A DNA stretch of 64,000 nt from Bog-473 sp963745175 (GTDB lineage Bacteria > Actinomycetota > Acidimicrobiia > Acidimicrobiales > RAAP-2). Below the pieces are notes generated by a model that saw only the letters and a list, made by a program, of their open reading frames with translations, had not been told where the DNA came from and made no database searches. Within the stretch, counting starts at the first letter, position 1; each line of letters opens with the position of its first letter. The DNA lies in contig CAVUWK010000006.1 in the NCBI GenBank assembly GCA_963745175.1, positions 1-64,000 on the forward strand, in the 5' to 3' direction. A program made the translations under genes and the position numbers. Below, piece by piece: positions 38,164 through 47,475 of the stretch.

Positions 38164-38192
38164 TTACAAGGTGCACAGAGTGTAAGGTGCAC
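38164..38192. promoter_or_regulatory. Candidate TetR operator: direct AAGGTGCAC repeats with TTACA/TGTAA arms
   Basis: AAGGTGCAC occurs at 38168-38176 and 38184-38192, a 16-nt period. TTACA (38164-38168) and TGTAA (38181-38185) form inverted arms. It lies in the 78-nt divergent gap between the CoA-transferase and the TetR gene, the usual place of an autoregulated TetR operator. Confidence 0.55.
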
Positions 38193-38196
38193 CCTC

Positions 38197-38847
38197 GTGT
38201 CCGGCCACAGCGCGACAAAGATTGCCCCCAGCTGGGCCGGCCGACCGCCGGTCGACGACGCGGAAGCGAGTCAGCGGATTCGCGACGCCGCTCGCCGTTG
38301 CATCGACCGCAACGGGGTCAACGTGCGGATCGCCGAGGTCGCACGCGAACTGGGCGTGAGCCGACCGACCATCTATCGGCACTACTCCAGCGGCCAGGCC
38401 GTGCTCCGGGCGGTGGCTCTGGAGTCGATCGATCCGCTCCTGGCCCGTGTCGCTTCCGTGGAGGTCGATCTCCGTGCCACTCCGGCCGAGGTCGTGGCGG
38501 AGGTGGGTTGCCTGCTCTTCGAGTGGCTCCGCCGCGACTCCCAGCTCCTGCAGCTCACGAGGTTCGGTGCCTGCGCAGCGACCGATGACGTGACGAGCAG
38601 CGCGGCGTTGCTGCTGACCCGCGGATTGATCGAGCGGGCCGGGGCCTCGTTCGACGGGCTGGTCGACGCGGATCATCTCGACGAGATCGCCGAGCTGGTC
38701 ACGCGGTTGGTCCACTCGATGATCGAACGGCCCGCATTTCCCGCTGGTCGAACGGGCGAGTCCCTGCGCCGATGGATTACCGCCGCCGTCGGCGGGATCC
38801 TCACGGCGAATGCCGAGTCGGCAAGAGGCCGGGACCGGCAGCAATGA
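38197..38847 (+). CDS. TetR family transcriptional regulator
   Basis: A 216-residue regulator with the HTH VRIAEVARELGVSRPTIYRHYSSG. GTG 38197 is the chosen start, just after the operator-like repeats; translation may need little leader. It is divergent from the CoA-transferase and upstream of the DUF35/thiolase-like genes, so it is the likely local repressor of both sides. Confidence 0.87.
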   Translation: MSGHSATKIAPSWAGRPPVDDAEASQRIRDAARRCIDRNGVNVRIAEVARELGVSRPTIYRHYSSGQAVLRAVALESIDPLLARVASVEVDLRATPAEVVAEVGCLLFEWLRRDSQLLQLTRFGACAATDDVTSSAALLLTRGLIERAGASFDGLVDADHLDEIAELVTRLVHSMIERPAFPAGRTGESLRRWITAAVGGILTANAESARGRDRQQ

Positions 38848-38935
38848 AGCCGGCAACCCGACGTGATGCCGGAGGGAAGGCTGCGCCAATGAGACAACAG
38901 CACATGGATCGACAACGTCAAGGGAGGAGGTAGCC

Positions 38936-39907
38936 GTGGTCAGATTCGAGGAGAGCAGCATCACGTTCCCGTACAAGCGGTCGCTTGGACCGGTGATCGG
39001 GGCGTTCATGACGGCACTCACCGAGAAGAGGATCCTCGGGATCCGCAACGGTGACGGCGTGCTGGTACCGCCGATGGAATGGGATCCGGCGACCGGGGCC
39101 GAACTGCCTCGCCAGCTGGTCGAGGTCGGCCCGGCCGGGACGGTTCAGTCGTGGACGTGGGTCCCTGACCCCACGGAGCAGCACCCGCTCGAGCGGCCGT
39201 TCGCCTTCGCTTTTATCCGGCTCGACGGGGCATCGACGCCATTGCTCTACGCCGTCGATGCCGGCTCGCCGGGCGCCATGAGCGATGGCATGAGGGTGGC
39301 GCCGCGGTGGAAGGGTAAGCGGATTGGCCACATCACCGACATCGCCTGCTTCGTGCCGGGCGAGGAGTCCGAAGTCGAGGGGGAGGACTCTGGTTCGGCC
39401 ACCGAGCCGGTGGAGATGATGGACTACCTCGCCTCCATCACCTACCGGAATCCGGTACCCGCAACCAGCGATCTGGTGGTCGACGCTTCCCGGCAGCACC
39501 GCCTGGTCGGTTTCCGCTGCCCCCAGTGCGGGAAGACATACGCGGGTGGGCGGGGCGTGTGCCCCATCGACTCGCTCGAATTCGACGAGGAGCACGTGGT
39601 CGACTTGCCGCCGAACGGCACGATCACGAACTACGTGATCGTCACGCCGGTGCAATATCCCGGGCAGACCGAGACCGAGCCATTTGCCCGGGTTTTCGTG
39701 CTGCTCGACGACACAGACGTGGTGCTCAGCTACCAGCCGGTGGTGGAGCTGCCGGTCATTGACGTGGCGGTCGGTGTCCGGGTGAGTGCGGTGTGGGCGT
39801 CCACCGCGGAGGAGACTGAGGGCAACCTGTACGGGAGCCTGATCGGCTGGATCCCGAACGGCGAGCCCAACGTCGACGAACCCGATCTCGTGAACAGGAT
39901 CTTCTGA
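38936..39907 (+). CDS. Tandem DUF35 OB-fold protein
   Basis: A 323-residue protein with two DUF35-like OB-folds. The N-terminal half (1-140) has no Cys ribbon (VQSWTWVPDPTEQHP, RVAPRWKGKRIGHI). The C-terminal half (160-323) has a partial ribbon, Cys195, 198 and 209 in CPQCGKTYAGGRGVCPID; the fourth Cys is replaced by Asp212. DUF35 subunits normally are single-domain partners of thiolase-like enzymes. GTG 38936 follows GGAGG. The next gene starts 2 nt after the stop. Structural or substrate-channelling role with the two downstream thiolase-like proteins is inferred. Confidence 0.83.
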   Translation: MVRFEESSITFPYKRSLGPVIGAFMTALTEKRILGIRNGDGVLVPPMEWDPATGAELPRQLVEVGPAGTVQSWTWVPDPTEQHPLERPFAFAFIRLDGASTPLLYAVDAGSPGAMSDGMRVAPRWKGKRIGHITDIACFVPGEESEVEGEDSGSATEPVEMMDYLASITYRNPVPATSDLVVDASRQHRLVGFRCPQCGKTYAGGRGVCPIDSLEFDEEHVVDLPPNGTITNYVIVTPVQYPGQTETEPFARVFVLLDDTDVVLSYQPVVELPVIDVAVGVRVSAVWASTAEETEGNLYGSLIGWIPNGEPNVDEPDLVNRIF

Positions 39908-39908
39908 C

Positions 39909-40932
39909 GTGCCGACCTCGACCGACATCGCGGTGGTGGGCTGGGCGCCGACTCCCATGGTCCGCCACACCGAACTGAGCGAGACCCAGCTGTTGCTCCG
40001 CGTGATCACCGATGCGCTGGAGCCGCTTGGGCTGACCCGGTCCGACGTCGATTTCACCTGTCTCGGGTCGTGCGACTACATCACCGGCCAGGCCTTCTCA
40101 TTCGTCGGGAACCTCGATGCCATCGGTGCGTGGCCGCCGAAGCGCGACTCCCACGTGGAGATGGACGGAGCCTGGGCGCTCTACGAGGCCTGGCTGCGCC
40201 TGCACGAGGGTGATATCGACATTGCCGTCGTGACCGGATCTGGCCGCTCCTCGACCGGAAACCCGGCCCTGATCTACCCGATGGAGATGGACCCCTTCTA
40301 CCTGGCGCCCATCGGTGCCGACCCGGTCACTCTCGCCGCGCTGCAGGCTCGCGCCGTGATCGCAGCCGGCATCGCCGACGAACGCTCGATGGCCGAAGTG
40401 GCCGTCCGCTCGCGGGAAAGGGTCGGTCGACGAGTTGCTGGCGAGCGACTATGTGCGCGAACCCCTCCGACGTCACGACCTGCCGCCGATCACCGACGGC
40501 GCCGCCGCCATGGTTCTGGCCCGCGGGGACCGTGCCCGCCAGCTCGTCGAGCGGCCGGCCTACATCACCGGGTTCGATCATCGCACCGAGTGTCACAACC
40601 CGTCCTTCCGGGCTCTCGACGACTCACCGTCAACCCGCCTCGCGGCCGAGGCGGCCGGCCTCGGGGACAAGCCGGTGGAGGTGGCCGAGTTGCAGGCCGC
40701 GTTTACGCACGAGGAGCTGCTCCTGCGCTCCGTGCTCGGCCTCGGTGACGACGTCAAGGTCAACGCCTCCGGTGGCGCGCTCAAGGCCAATCCGATCATG
40801 GCCACCGGTCTCAGCCGTATCGGTTACGCCGCTGAGCACATTTTTCGTGGTGGCACCCGTTCCCTGGCGCACGCCACAAGCGGCCCGTGCCTGCAACAGA
40901 ACCTCATTTGCATCCTGGAGGGACGGTCATGA
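39909..40932 (+). CDS. Thiolase-like protein, no nucleophilic Cys, one frameshift near 40418
   Basis: About 340 residues after correction. The N-terminus (AVVGWAPTPMVRHTELSETQLL) and the C-terminal VNASGGALKANPIMATGL match the non-decarboxylating thiolase-like family paired with DUF35. At the nucleophile position stands HVEMDGAWALYEAW, with no Cys, and the HP motif is NP. The frame changes at 40413-40423; removing one base gives SRKGSVDELLASDY. GTG 39909 is 2 nt after the DUF35 gene, and the stop overlaps the next start by ATGA. Confidence 0.82.
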
Positions 40933-42074
40933 TTCCCGTAGCTGTTGTCGGGGTCGGTCAGACCCATCACAAGACCCGCCGCCGTGACGTGTCGGTGGGC
41001 GGAATGGTGCGCGAGGCCGTCTTCCGGGCGCTCGAGGACGCGCAGATGACGATGGCCGACATAGACGCCGTCGTCCTCGGCAAGGCCCCGGACCTGTTCG
41101 AGGGCATCATGAAGCCGGAGCTCTACCTTGCGGACGCTCTTGGAGCGGTCGGCAAGCCGATGTTCCGCGTGCACACCGCCGGTTCGGTGGGTGGGACGAC
41201 GGGCATCGTGGCTGCGTCGCACGTGCAGTCCGGCAAGCACCAGCGGGTGCTGGCCGTCGCCTTCGAGAAGCAGTCCGAGGGCAATGCCCAGTTCGCACTA
41301 GGGTCCGGCAGGGGAGCCTCGCTGGGCGCCGGCGGTGCGTTCGCTCCGTTTATTCGCTCCTACATCCACCGCTCGCGTGCTCCCGAACACATCGGCTGGA
41401 AGGTTGCGGTCAAAGACCGGCAGAATGCGCTCAAGAATCCCTACGCCCACTTGAAGATCGAGGACATCTCCATCGAGAAGGTGCGCAACAGCCCGATGAT
41501 GTGGGAGCCGATCCGCTTCCTCGAGTCGTGCCCCTCCTCCGACGGGGCATGTGCGGTGATCATCACCGACGACGTGGGCGCACGAGGCCGCAATCCTGCC
41601 TGGATACTTGGCGCCTCATCCCGCTCCGAGCCGCCGTCGTTCCCCGGTCGCGACCCGGTACGACCTGAGGCCTGCGTGCAGTGCGCCAAAGACGTCTACG
41701 CCCAGGCTGGCATCACCCGTCCGCGCCAGCAGCTCGACATGGCCGAGCTCTACGTGCCTTTCTCTTGGTACGAACCCATCTGGCTCGAGGCGCAGCTGAT
41801 CGCCGAGGAGGGTGAGGGCTGGAAGATGACTGATGCTGGGGACACCGAGATCACTGGTTCGTTTCCTGTCAACTGCTCCGGCGGTGTGCTCTCGTCCAAC
41901 CCCATCGGCGCTTCCGGTCTGCTCCGGTTCGCCGAAGCCGCCAACCAGGTGCGTGGCGTCGCCGGTGAACACCAGGTCGATGGGGCCAAGACGGCCCTCG
42001 GCATGGCCTATGGCGCCAATTCGCAGTACTTCAGCATGTGGGTGGTGGCCAACAGCCTGCAGCCATTCGGCTGA
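40929..42074 (+). CDS. Thiolase-like protein, no nucleophilic Cys
   Basis: A 381-residue paralogue, intact. The N-terminus is VAVVGVGQTHHKTRRRD and the C-terminal block is NCSGGVLSSNPIGASGLLRFAEA, where the HP of thiolases is NP. The nucleophile position (HTAGSVGGTTG) lacks Cys. It is coupled by ATGA to the previous thiolase-like gene; the two and the tandem DUF35 protein probably form one complex, like BbsA-BbsB or Ltp2-DUF35 (inference). Confidence 0.88.
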   Translation: MIPVAVVGVGQTHHKTRRRDVSVGGMVREAVFRALEDAQMTMADIDAVVLGKAPDLFEGIMKPELYLADALGAVGKPMFRVHTAGSVGGTTGIVAASHVQSGKHQRVLAVAFEKQSEGNAQFALGSGRGASLGAGGAFAPFIRSYIHRSRAPEHIGWKVAVKDRQNALKNPYAHLKIEDISIEKVRNSPMMWEPIRFLESCPSSDGACAVIITDDVGARGRNPAWILGASSRSEPPSFPGRDPVRPEACVQCAKDVYAQAGITRPRQQLDMAELYVPFSWYEPIWLEAQLIAEEGEGWKMTDAGDTEITGSFPVNCSGGVLSSNPIGASGLLRFAEAANQVRGVAGEHQVDGAKTALGMAYGANSQYFSMWVVANSLQPFG

Positions 42075-42198
42075 GAGGACTCCAATGTTTCGCAGCACCG
42101 ATCAGCGGGTCGGATCCGTGTCCCCACGGTCGCGGGGGGCCTGAATGCGGTCAGCTGATGTGCACCGTCCCGACATCGAGAGCAACTGAGGGATCGAC

Positions 42199-43797
42199 AT
42201 GGACGCCGACGTGGTGGCAGGGTTCCAGTTCACCGGCCAGGACATCCCCTGGCTGCTGGAGAAGTGGGCCGTGGTTCAGCCCGACACCCCGCTACTGATC
42301 TGGGAGCCGAAGGAGGGCGAGGGCGCCCGGTGGACCTACGGCGAGTTCCAGATCGCCACGCGCCGCCTAGCCGCTGGCCTCGCTGCCAAGGGCATCACGA
42401 AGGGCGACAAAGTCGTCATCCACTGCGACAACAGCCCCGAGATGGTGTTGGCCTGGTACGCCTGTGCCGTGGTCGGCGCAGTGGGAGTGACCACAAATAC
42501 GCGCAGCGTCGCTGCCGAGATGAGCTACTTCGTCCAGCAGACTGACGCGGTTGCTGCCATCACCCAGCCGCAGTACGCAGCGATGGTCGCTGGGGCGGGA
42601 CCCGGATTGAGATGGATCGTCGTCACCGAGGACAACAGTGGCATCCCGGCCAGCGCCGAGGAGGCTGCCCACGACTTCGAGCGCTTCGATGTGCTTTACG
42701 GCGACGATGCGGACTGCCCCCAGCGCTCCGCGGATCCGATGGCGCCCGCCGGCATCGTGTTCACTTCGGGCACCACCTCGCGCCCCAAGGCCGTGGTACA
42801 CACCCACGCCAACGCCCTGTGGGCGGCCCGGGTCGGACCGACCAACATCTCGATGCACCCCGGCGGGGTGTACCTGGTGTTCCTGCCCTTCTTCCACGTG
42901 AACGCCCAGAGCTGGTCGATGTGGACCACGGTGCTCGGCGCCGGCGGCACGATCGTGCTGCAGCCGAAGTTCTCGTCGAGCCGCTTCTGGGGGGTCATCG
43001 CCAAGCACGACGTCACCCACATCTCGTTGTTGCCGATCGTGTACACCACCATCGTCGGCCAGACGATCCCGCCGAACAGGCTGGAAGTCGGCGTGTTCGG
43101 GGCCATCGCCCCTCCGATCGAGGAGCTGCTTGGTGGAGTCAAGGTGGTGCCGGCATTCGGCATGACCGAGACCGTCATCCATGCGACGACGGCGGCGCCG
43201 TACCAGCTCATCCCTCCAGGTTCCATGGGCACCCCGACGCCCGGCTACGAGATGCTCGTGGTCGATCCCGAAACTGACGAGGTCCTCACAGACGGCCGGG
43301 TCGGTGAGCTGTTGGTGCGCGGCACCCGGGGCATCCAGCTGTTCCTCGAGTACTACGGCAACCCCGATGCCACCGCCGACAGCTTCACCGAGGACGGCTT
43401 CTTCAAGACCGGCGACCGAGTGCGCATCGGCGCGGGCGGCGCGATCTTCTACAGCGAGCGGGACAAGGACATGCTCAAGGTCGGTGGTGAGAATGTCTCG
43501 GCCAAGGAGATCGAGGACCTCTGCCGCCAGGTCCCCGGCGTCCGTGACGTTGCCGTGGTAGGGCGGTCCCACCCGACCCTCGACGAGGTGCCGGTCGCGT
43601 TCGTCGTCAAGGGCCCTGACGCCGCCGCCGACCGTGCGCTCGAGCGCCAGATCATCAATCTTGCCCAGGAGAAGTTGGCCGATTTCAAGATTCCCAGGGC
43701 CGTGTACTACGTCGACGATTTCCCGCGGGCGACGCTCGACAAGGTCGCGAAGAACAAGCTTCGTGAACACGCAAACGGCCTCCCCGAGCCGTTCTGA
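42199..43797 (+). CDS. AMP-forming acyl-CoA synthetase
   Basis: A 532-residue ligase with the phosphate loop TSGTTSRPK (189-197; Ser replaces Gly after TT), the FGMTETVIH motif, KTGDRVRIG, the hinge YSERDKDMLKVGGENVS and the C-terminal RATLDKVAKNKLRE with the catalytic Lys. It belongs to the CaiC/crotonobetaine-type group. ATG 42199 has AGGG upstream. It follows the thiolase-like genes by 124 nt on the same strand and would feed them with acyl-CoA. Confidence 0.88.
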   Translation: MDADVVAGFQFTGQDIPWLLEKWAVVQPDTPLLIWEPKEGEGARWTYGEFQIATRRLAAGLAAKGITKGDKVVIHCDNSPEMVLAWYACAVVGAVGVTTNTRSVAAEMSYFVQQTDAVAAITQPQYAAMVAGAGPGLRWIVVTEDNSGIPASAEEAAHDFERFDVLYGDDADCPQRSADPMAPAGIVFTSGTTSRPKAVVHTHANALWAARVGPTNISMHPGGVYLVFLPFFHVNAQSWSMWTTVLGAGGTIVLQPKFSSSRFWGVIAKHDVTHISLLPIVYTTIVGQTIPPNRLEVGVFGAIAPPIEELLGGVKVVPAFGMTETVIHATTAAPYQLIPPGSMGTPTPGYEMLVVDPETDEVLTDGRVGELLVRGTRGIQLFLEYYGNPDATADSFTEDGFFKTGDRVRIGAGGAIFYSERDKDMLKVGGENVSAKEIEDLCRQVPGVRDVAVVGRSHPTLDEVPVAFVVKGPDAAADRALERQIINLAQEKLADFKIPRAVYYVDDFPRATLDKVAKNKLREHANGLPEPF

Positions 43798-43886
43798 CGG
43801 CGTTGCTCCGTTGCTCCTCGCCGCGATTGGAAGATTGCGGAGGAAATGGATTGCCTTGTTCAGCATCCAGAACCTAGGCTATTTGC

Positions 43887-44390
43887 GTGTTGAAAGCAAC
43901 TATCGGGACCGATGCTGGGTCGGCTCCGACGGTCCTTCCACTCGACCGGTTCGACGAGGCGTTGCAGACGGTCGCCCGCTCGATCACCCAGGTCCGAGTG
44001 CATGAGCGCCTGCTCCGATTGGCGGGGGTCCGGCTCGACCGCGCCGGAGCGACCCTTCTTTTCAAGCTTTTCGCAAAGGGCGAGTCGCTCCGAGTCACCG
44101 ACCTCGCCGACCTGCTGGGAGTCGACACCCCGACGGTGACCCGCAAGGTCCAACAACTCGAACGCGACGGGATGGTCGTACGCCAGTCCGACCCCGACGA
44201 CCGTCGAGCCTCGAGGATCCGCCTGACGCCGGCCGGTCGCCGCACCATCGAACGGGTGCGGCGGGCCCGCCGGGCTTGGCTCGAGCGGCTCTTGCGAGGT
44301 TGGGACGACGACGACCTGTCCGACTTGGCCGACTTGCTCGGCCGGTTCGCGGAGGATCTTGATCGAGACATGGACGAAGCCCGTGACTGA
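43887..44390 (+). CDS. MarR family transcriptional regulator
   Basis: A 167-residue winged-helix regulator: recognition region SLRVTDLADLLGVDTPTVTRKVQQLERDGMV and wing RQSDPDDRRASRIRLT. GTG 43887 start. It overlaps the MFS exporter gene, an arrangement typical of MarR regulators that control a drug or metabolite exporter. Confidence 0.88.
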   Translation: MLKATIGTDAGSAPTVLPLDRFDEALQTVARSITQVRVHERLLRLAGVRLDRAGATLLFKLFAKGESLRVTDLADLLGVDTPTVTRKVQQLERDGMVVRQSDPDDRRASRIRLTPAGRRTIERVRRARRAWLERLLRGWDDDDLSDLADLLGRFAEDLDRDMDEARD

Positions 44391-46020
44391 GCTGGCGACG
44401 GTCCCAGTCGGCGAAGAGGCTGCCGGCGCCGAGCACCGCCGGATCCTGGTGATCCTCGGCGCTCTCATGATGGGGATGGGCCTGGCCGCGCTCGACCAAA
44501 CCATCGTGGCAACGGCACTCCCGACCATCGCCGGCGACCTGCACGGGCTCAACCACCTGTCGTGGGTGGTGACGGCCTACCTCCTGACCACCTGCATCTC
44601 CACACCGCTGTGGGGAAAGCTGGGCGACCTCTTCGGCCGCAAAGCGCTCTACCAATTGGCCATCGTGATTTTCCTCGTCGGCTCCGTGCTGTCCGGGCTG
44701 TCCCAGTCCATGGCCGAGCTCATCGCGTTCCGGGCAATCCAGGGGATCGGTGCCGGCGGATTGATGGTCGGATCCCAGGCCATCATGGGCGACGTCGTGT
44801 CGGCCCGGCAGCGGGGCAAGTACATGGGCTACTTCGGCGTCGTCTTCGGCGTCACCAACGTGGCGGGTCCGCTGCTCGGCGGCTTCTTCACCGAGCATCT
44901 CTCATGGCGCTGGATCTTCTACATCAACGTTCCGCTTGGCATCGTCGCCCTCTTCGTCGTGGCCGCAGTGCTCCACCTCCCCGTCAAACGGGTACCACAC
45001 AGGATCGACTGGGCCGGTACCGCGTTCCTCTCCATTGGCGTCACCTGCATCATCTTGCTCACCACGTGGGCCGGATCCGAATACGCCTGGGGCTCTCCGG
45101 TGATCATCGGCACCGGGCTCGTCGCCCTGGTGTCGCTGGGCATCTTCTGCTTCATCGAGACCAGGGCTTCCGAGCCCATCATCCCGCTCTGGCTCTTCAA
45201 GAACCGGACCTTCACCGCCACCTCGGCCGTCGGGTTCATCATCGGCTTCGCCATGTTCGGGGCCATCATCTACCTGCCCTTGTACCTCCAGATCGTCCAC
45301 GGAGCCTCGCCGACCCTTTCGGGTCTCGAGCTCCTGCCCATGATCGGCGGGATGCTGGTCACCTTCATCTTGAGCGGGCGCCTCGTGACCCGCACCGGGC
45401 GCTACAAGGTGTTCCCGATCGTGGGCACGGCCGTCCTCTCCCTCGGCCTGTTCTCGCTCACCCAGCTTGGGCCGCATACCGGCTACGGGGAAGTGGCCGT
45501 CTTCATGGTCATCACCGGGCTCGGCTTGGGACTGGTCATGCAGGTGCTGGTCGTTGCCGTGCAGAACGCGGTGCCGTACTCCGCGCTGGGAGTGGCCACG
45601 GCAACTTCGACGTTCTTCCGGACCATCGGAGGCGCCTTCGGAGTGGCCGTCCTCGGTGCCGTCTTCGCCAACCGCCTGATCGCACAGCTCAAAGTGCACG
45701 CCACCTCGGCCGAGCTGAAGTTGGTCAGCGGCTCGAGCGTGACGGCCAACCCTGCCCAGATCGCCCATCTGCCCTCGGCCCAGCGCACCTTCGTGATCAG
45801 TGCGTTCAGTCACTCGATCGAGACGGCCTTCTTGGTCGCTGTGCCCTTTGTCGTCCTTGCCTTCATCCTGAGTTGGCTCATCAAGGAGATCCCCTTGCGC
45901 ACGACGACGTTCGTGTCCACTCGTCGGCCCGACGGTCAACAACCGCAAGGAAGCGATGCGGACGGGATTGCAGTTGAGCAGGGGCCGGTGGTGCGTTCCG
46001 CCCGGGAGGGTCTTTCGTAG
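44383..46020 (+). CDS. MFS drug/metabolite exporter, DHA2 (EmrB/QacA) family
   Basis: About 545 residues with roughly 14 hydrophobic helices. Motif A GKLGDLFGRK and motif C GVTNVAGPLLGG are present, as in proton-antiport exporters of the 14-TM DHA2 group. Start is GTG 44383, inside the MarR end; TTG 44359 with GGAGGA only a few nt upstream is the alternative. It likely exports a toxic substrate or intermediate and is controlled by the overlapping MarR protein (inference). The C-terminal tail is polar. Confidence 0.88.
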   Translation: MTELATVPVGEEAAGAEHRRILVILGALMMGMGLAALDQTIVATALPTIAGDLHGLNHLSWVVTAYLLTTCISTPLWGKLGDLFGRKALYQLAIVIFLVGSVLSGLSQSMAELIAFRAIQGIGAGGLMVGSQAIMGDVVSARQRGKYMGYFGVVFGVTNVAGPLLGGFFTEHLSWRWIFYINVPLGIVALFVVAAVLHLPVKRVPHRIDWAGTAFLSIGVTCIILLTTWAGSEYAWGSPVIIGTGLVALVSLGIFCFIETRASEPIIPLWLFKNRTFTATSAVGFIIGFAMFGAIIYLPLYLQIVHGASPTLSGLELLPMIGGMLVTFILSGRLVTRTGRYKVFPIVGTAVLSLGLFSLTQLGPHTGYGEVAVFMVITGLGLGLVMQVLVVAVQNAVPYSALGVATATSTFFRTIGGAFGVAVLGAVFANRLIAQLKVHATSAELKLVSGSSVTANPAQIAHLPSAQRTFVISAFSHSIETAFLVAVPFVVLAFILSWLIKEIPLRTTTFVSTRRPDGQQPQGSDADGIAVEQGPVVRSAREGLS

Positions 46021-46209
46021 GGGGTTCACCGTTGTTGCAATCTTCGCCCTGAACGGTCGGAACAGATCCGCCTATGAAGCTCCACGAGTGCCAGAACAGT
46101 CTCTTCCCGTTAGCTTGGCGGGATCGTGAGCGCGCTGAGGCGCTCGCTCTGTAATGAGACGCTTCATGAAGTCGCCGAAGAGGGAGTAGGCCAACCCGAG
46201 GGAGGCCAG

Positions 46210-47349
46210 TTGACCCACAAGATAACGCCGTTTCGCATCGATATCAGTGAGACCGAGCTTCTCGATTTGGCCACTCGTTTGGCTCAGACGCGCTGGCCCG
46301 AACCTGAGACCGTCGAGGATTGGTCCCAAGGCGTACCGCTCGAGTATTTGCAGGACCTCTGCCGCCATTGGACTGCTACTTACGACTGGCGGGTAAGGGA
46401 GGCGCGGCTCAATCTCTTCCCGCAGTTCCGGACCGAGATCGATGGGCTCGGGATTCACTTCCTCCACGTCCGCTCACCGGTGGACAGCGCTCTCCCTTTG
46501 GTGATGACTCACGGCTGGCCCGGGTCGATCGTCGAGTTCATGGAGGTCATCGGGCCACTCACGGACCCCGTCGCTCACGGTGGGTCGGCAAGCGACGCCT
46601 TTCACGTGGTGTGCCCGTCACTGCCCGGCTATGCCTTCAGCGACAAGCCCGCATCCACCGGTTGGGGAGTGGAACGCACGGCGAAGGCTTGGACCCAACT
46701 CATGGCCCGTCTCGGCTATGACCGGTACGGGGCCCAGGGCGGTGATTGGGGATCGGCGGTCACGTCGTGCATCGGAATCATCGATCCGTCGCATGTTGCC
46801 GGGATCCACCTCAACATGCTTGCTGCGGGTCCCGGTCGCGAACCAGGTGAGTTGACCGAGGCTGAAGAAGCGGCGCTGGAGTCACTGCGGCTCCACGAGG
46901 ATTGGGGCACCGGTTATTCCAAAGAGCAGTCGACGCGCCCTCAGACCATCGGCTACTCGCTGGTTGATTCGCCTGTCGGTCAGTGCGCCTGGATTCTCGA
47001 GAAGTTCTGGAGCTGGACTGATACCGATGGCGATCCTGTCGGCGTCCTCGGTGCCGACCGCCTCCTCGACAACGTGATGCTCTATTGGCTCACGGGCAGT
47101 GGCGCGTCTTCCGCCCGCCTCTACTGGGAGAGCTTTCGAGGGTGGCGACCAACCACGGTTGAAGTTCCCACCGGAGTCTCCATCTTTCCCAAGGAGATCT
47201 TCCGGCCTTCGAGACGCTGGGCTGAGCGCCGGTACACCAACATCGTGCATTGGGACGAGCTCGAAAGCGGGGGGCACTTCGCGGCGTTCGAGCAGCCGGC
47301 GATCTTCGTCGAGCAACTTCGGACCTGTTTCAGCCTCGTCCGGTCGTAG
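46210..47349 (+). CDS. Epoxide hydrolase (microsomal-type, EHN domain)
   Basis: A 379-residue alpha/beta-hydrolase epoxide hydrolase. The N-terminal EHN domain (THKITPFRIDISETELLDL) precedes the core with oxyanion motif HGWPG (101-105), the nucleophile Asp179 in GAQGGDWGS and catalytic His356 in SGGHFAAFEQP. It hydrolyses epoxides to diols. TTG 46210 with GGGAGG 5 nt upstream is preferred over a longer GTG 46126 form. A hairpin follows the stop at 47354-47369. Confidence 0.88.
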   Translation: MTHKITPFRIDISETELLDLATRLAQTRWPEPETVEDWSQGVPLEYLQDLCRHWTATYDWRVREARLNLFPQFRTEIDGLGIHFLHVRSPVDSALPLVMTHGWPGSIVEFMEVIGPLTDPVAHGGSASDAFHVVCPSLPGYAFSDKPASTGWGVERTAKAWTQLMARLGYDRYGAQGGDWGSAVTSCIGIIDPSHVAGIHLNMLAAGPGREPGELTEAEEAALESLRLHEDWGTGYSKEQSTRPQTIGYSLVDSPVGQCAWILEKFWSWTDTDGDPVGVLGADRLLDNVMLYWLTGSGASSARLYWESFRGWRPTTVEVPTGVSIFPKEIFRPSRRWAERRYTNIVHWDELESGGHFAAFEQPAIFVEQLRTCFSLVRS

Positions 47350-47353
47350 GAAA

Positions 47354-47369
47354 TGCACCTTTCGGTGCA
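47354..47369 (+). terminator. Hairpin after the epoxide hydrolase gene
   Basis: TGCACC-TTTC-GGTGCA, 4 nt after the stop codon, no T-tract. Possible weak terminator or RNA end. Confidence 0.35.
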
Positions 47370-47431
47370 CCGCCGGCCCTGGCTCCGCCGACGCCCTCCA
47401 GGCGGGGAGCGACGCCGAATGCCAGCTCTAC

Positions 47432-47470
47432 GATGTCTTGAGACATCGCTCTCCGATGTCTTGACACATC
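47432..47470. repeat. Two copies of GATGTCTTGASACATC next to tRNA-Lys
   Basis: GATGTCTTGAGACATC (47432-47447, self-complementary) and GATGTCTTGACACATC (47455-47470) at a 23-nt period. It sits 6 nt beyond the tRNA 3' end. Similar ends are known from actinobacterial IS481-type elements (from memory), but no transposase is present. Confidence 0.4.
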
Positions 47471-47475
47471 ACAAA

